40,404 nucleotides of DNA from Planctomycetota bacterium. Its GTDB lineage: Bacteria > Planctomycetota > Phycisphaerae > WQYP01. Each line of letters begins with the position of its first letter. Position 1 is the stretch's first letter. The position numbers and the translations under genes were made by a program. The notes beneath the pieces are model-generated. The model was not told where the DNA came from, did no database searches, and was given only the letters and a program-made list of their open reading frames with translations. Shown here one piece after another: positions 39,497-40,404 of the stretch. The stretch lies in the NCBI GenBank assembly GCA_021785435.1, contig JAJYFE010000020.1:1-40404 (forward strand), in the 5' to 3' direction.

Positions 39497-40404
39497 ATGA
39501 CCGATGGCCCCGCGGAAATGTTTCCCCATTTGCCCAGGGTGACGACGCCCCAGGTCGTCGAATCAGCGCCGCATAAGCCGACTGGTTGGCTGGGAATGTT
39601 TACCGCTGGTGGCAGCCTGATTTTGCTGGTTATCCTGGCCTACTGGCCGCTGGTACATGCGGGTTTCATCTGGGATGACACCGCCTGGCTGGTGAAGAAC
39701 CACGCGGTGCATCACTGGTCCGGCCTGCCGGCCATCTGGTGGCTTATCAGCTCCTCCACGCAATACTACCCTCTCGTGTACACCGCGTTCTTGTTGCAAT
39801 ACAAACTCTGGGGGTTAAACACGCTTGATTATCATCTGGTGAATATCGCATTACAGGCGGTTAACGCCATCCTTCTTTGGCGGATACTTAAACAGCTTGG
39901 TTTGAAGAGCGCCTGGATGGTGGCCGCCATTTTCGCCATCCATCCGGTGCAGGTGGAAACCGTCGGCTGGGTGGTGGAGCAGAAAAATCTGCTTTCCGCG
40001 CTGTTTTACTTCGCCGCGGTCTCGGCGTGGCTGCGTTTCACAAAACTCGGTAGAGCCCCGGGTGATAACCCGGTGGCTGGTCTCCGGCCGACAGCACACC
40101 ACCGCATTGCCATGCGGTGCTCCGTTCGGACCGCCTGGTATCTCTTGGCAACCCTGTTTTACATACTGGCTTTGCTGGCCAAGACCGACGCGTGCACCCT
40201 GCCGGTGGTGTTGTGGCTGCTGATCTGGTGGCAACGCGGCCACGTGCGCTGGCGCGATTTTATAGTCATGGCGCCGTGGCTTATCTTCGGTGCGGCCCTG
40301 GCCTGGGTAACCATTTTCATGGAGCACACGATGGTGGGCGCCTCGGGCCCGGCCTATCAATTTTCCGTGGCCCAGCGTCTGTTGATCGCCGGCAAGGACT
40401 TGTG
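39497..40404 (+). CDS. TMTC-like membrane protein (2), cut by the window end
   Basis: The frame from the ATG at 39497 is open to the last base, giving over 300 residues. It is a clear paralogue of the preceding gene: YWPLVHAGFIWDDTAWLVKNH (Asp60/Asp61), STQYYPLVYTAFLLQYKLWG, HPVQVETVGWVVEQKNLLSALFYF and LALLAKTDACTLP all align with it. The loop after the span ending SAWLRF is about 10 residues longer than in the paralogue and is coded by two adjacent palindromes (40058-40073 and 40100-40119). The TPR part should lie beyond the window. Tandem duplication of a surface-glycosylation gene is the simplest explanation. Confidence 0.82.
   Translation, partial: MTDGPAEMFPHLPRVTTPQVVESAPHKPTGWLGMFTAGGSLILLVILAYWPLVHAGFIWDDTAWLVKNHAVHHWSGLPAIWWLISSSTQYYPLVYTAFLLQYKLWGLNTLDYHLVNIALQAVNAILLWRILKQLGLKSAWMVAAIFAIHPVQVETVGWVVEQKNLLSALFYFAAVSAWLRFTKLGRAPGDNPVAGLRPTAHHRIAMRCSVRTAWYLLATLFYILALLAKTDACTLPVVLWLLIWWQRGHVRWRDFIVMAPWLIFGAALAWVTIFMEHTMVGASGPAYQFSVAQRLLIAGKDL
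40058..40119. repeat. two palindromes inside the second TMTC-like gene
   Basis: CCGGGTGATAACCCGG (40058-40073) is identical to 20874-20889 upstream of PEP-CTERM gene 1. CACCGCATTGCCATGCGGTG (40100-40119) is a second hairpin with 8-bp arms. The first paralogue has only the degenerate CCGGATGACAACCGG (37779-37793) at the matching place. Confidence 0.8.

Overview
The window looks like chromosomal DNA of a GC-rich planctomycete, most likely class Phycisphaerae. Three PEP-CTERM surface proteins end in PEPATL...LL.LGGL.LL.RRRRR. A pseudopilin carries the [22 protein letters not shown] leader and an NHGGxGQNVxFGDxH tail. Scattered single-copy housekeeping genes and a FabZ variant starting PHRFEMELL fit the same group. 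The assignment rests on recognised sequence style, not on a database search.

Layout. 1-2.2 kb: a possible C-terminal gene fragment, a Pro/Ala-rich conserved hypothetical, a decayed DUF4143-type ATPase and a XerC/D-like tyrosine recombinase. 2.2-6.5 kb, minus strand: polyprenyl diphosphate synthase, FHA-GAF-histidine kinase, argH. 6.6-8.4 kb: KdgK-like sugar kinase and a DUF433/DUF5615 toxin-antitoxin-like pair whose toxin is frameshifted. 8.4-13.5 kb, minus strand: dxr-rseP, then an SGNH hydrolase with a nucleotide-sugar epimerase. 13.6-18.3 kb, plus strand: cysS, an FmdB zinc ribbon, a FabZ-like dehydratase and a truncated UvrC-like protein. 18.3-20.1 kb: a repeat mosaic holding a second, intact DUF433/DUF5615 pair between two nearly identical 186-bp repeats, then three perfect or near-perfect dyads. 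20.1-26.6 kb: a receiver-like protein, then three PEP-CTERM genes and one pseudopilin gene. 26.6-31.4 kb: hemL (minus), a secreted helical hypothetical, aroA, a four-helix-bundle (S23-type) gene and tRNA-Pro(UGG). 31.5-40.4 kb: a GT2-methyltransferase fusion, a GT-C-like membrane protein, glyA (minus) and two tandem TMTC-like membrane/TPR proteins, the second cut by the window end.

How the parts may work together. dxr and the prenyl synthase serve isoprenoid supply. The GT2 domain resembles polyprenyl-phosphate-sugar synthases, and the GT-C and TMTC-like proteins belong to families that use polyprenyl-phosphate sugars. With the epimerase, these suggest cell-surface glycosylation, and the Ser/Thr/Asn-rich PEP-CTERM proteins are plausible substrates (inference). 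argH, aroA, hemL, glyA and cysS are unlinked housekeeping genes, as is usual in planctomycetes.

The most unusual feature is the density of short palindromic repeats of several families. They lie between genes and also, in frame, inside coding regions: the argH tail, two sites in the GT-C gene, and a loop of both TMTC-like genes. Three genes (both DUF433 genes and hemL) have a promoter -10 element exactly 7 nt before the start codon, which predicts leaderless mRNAs.
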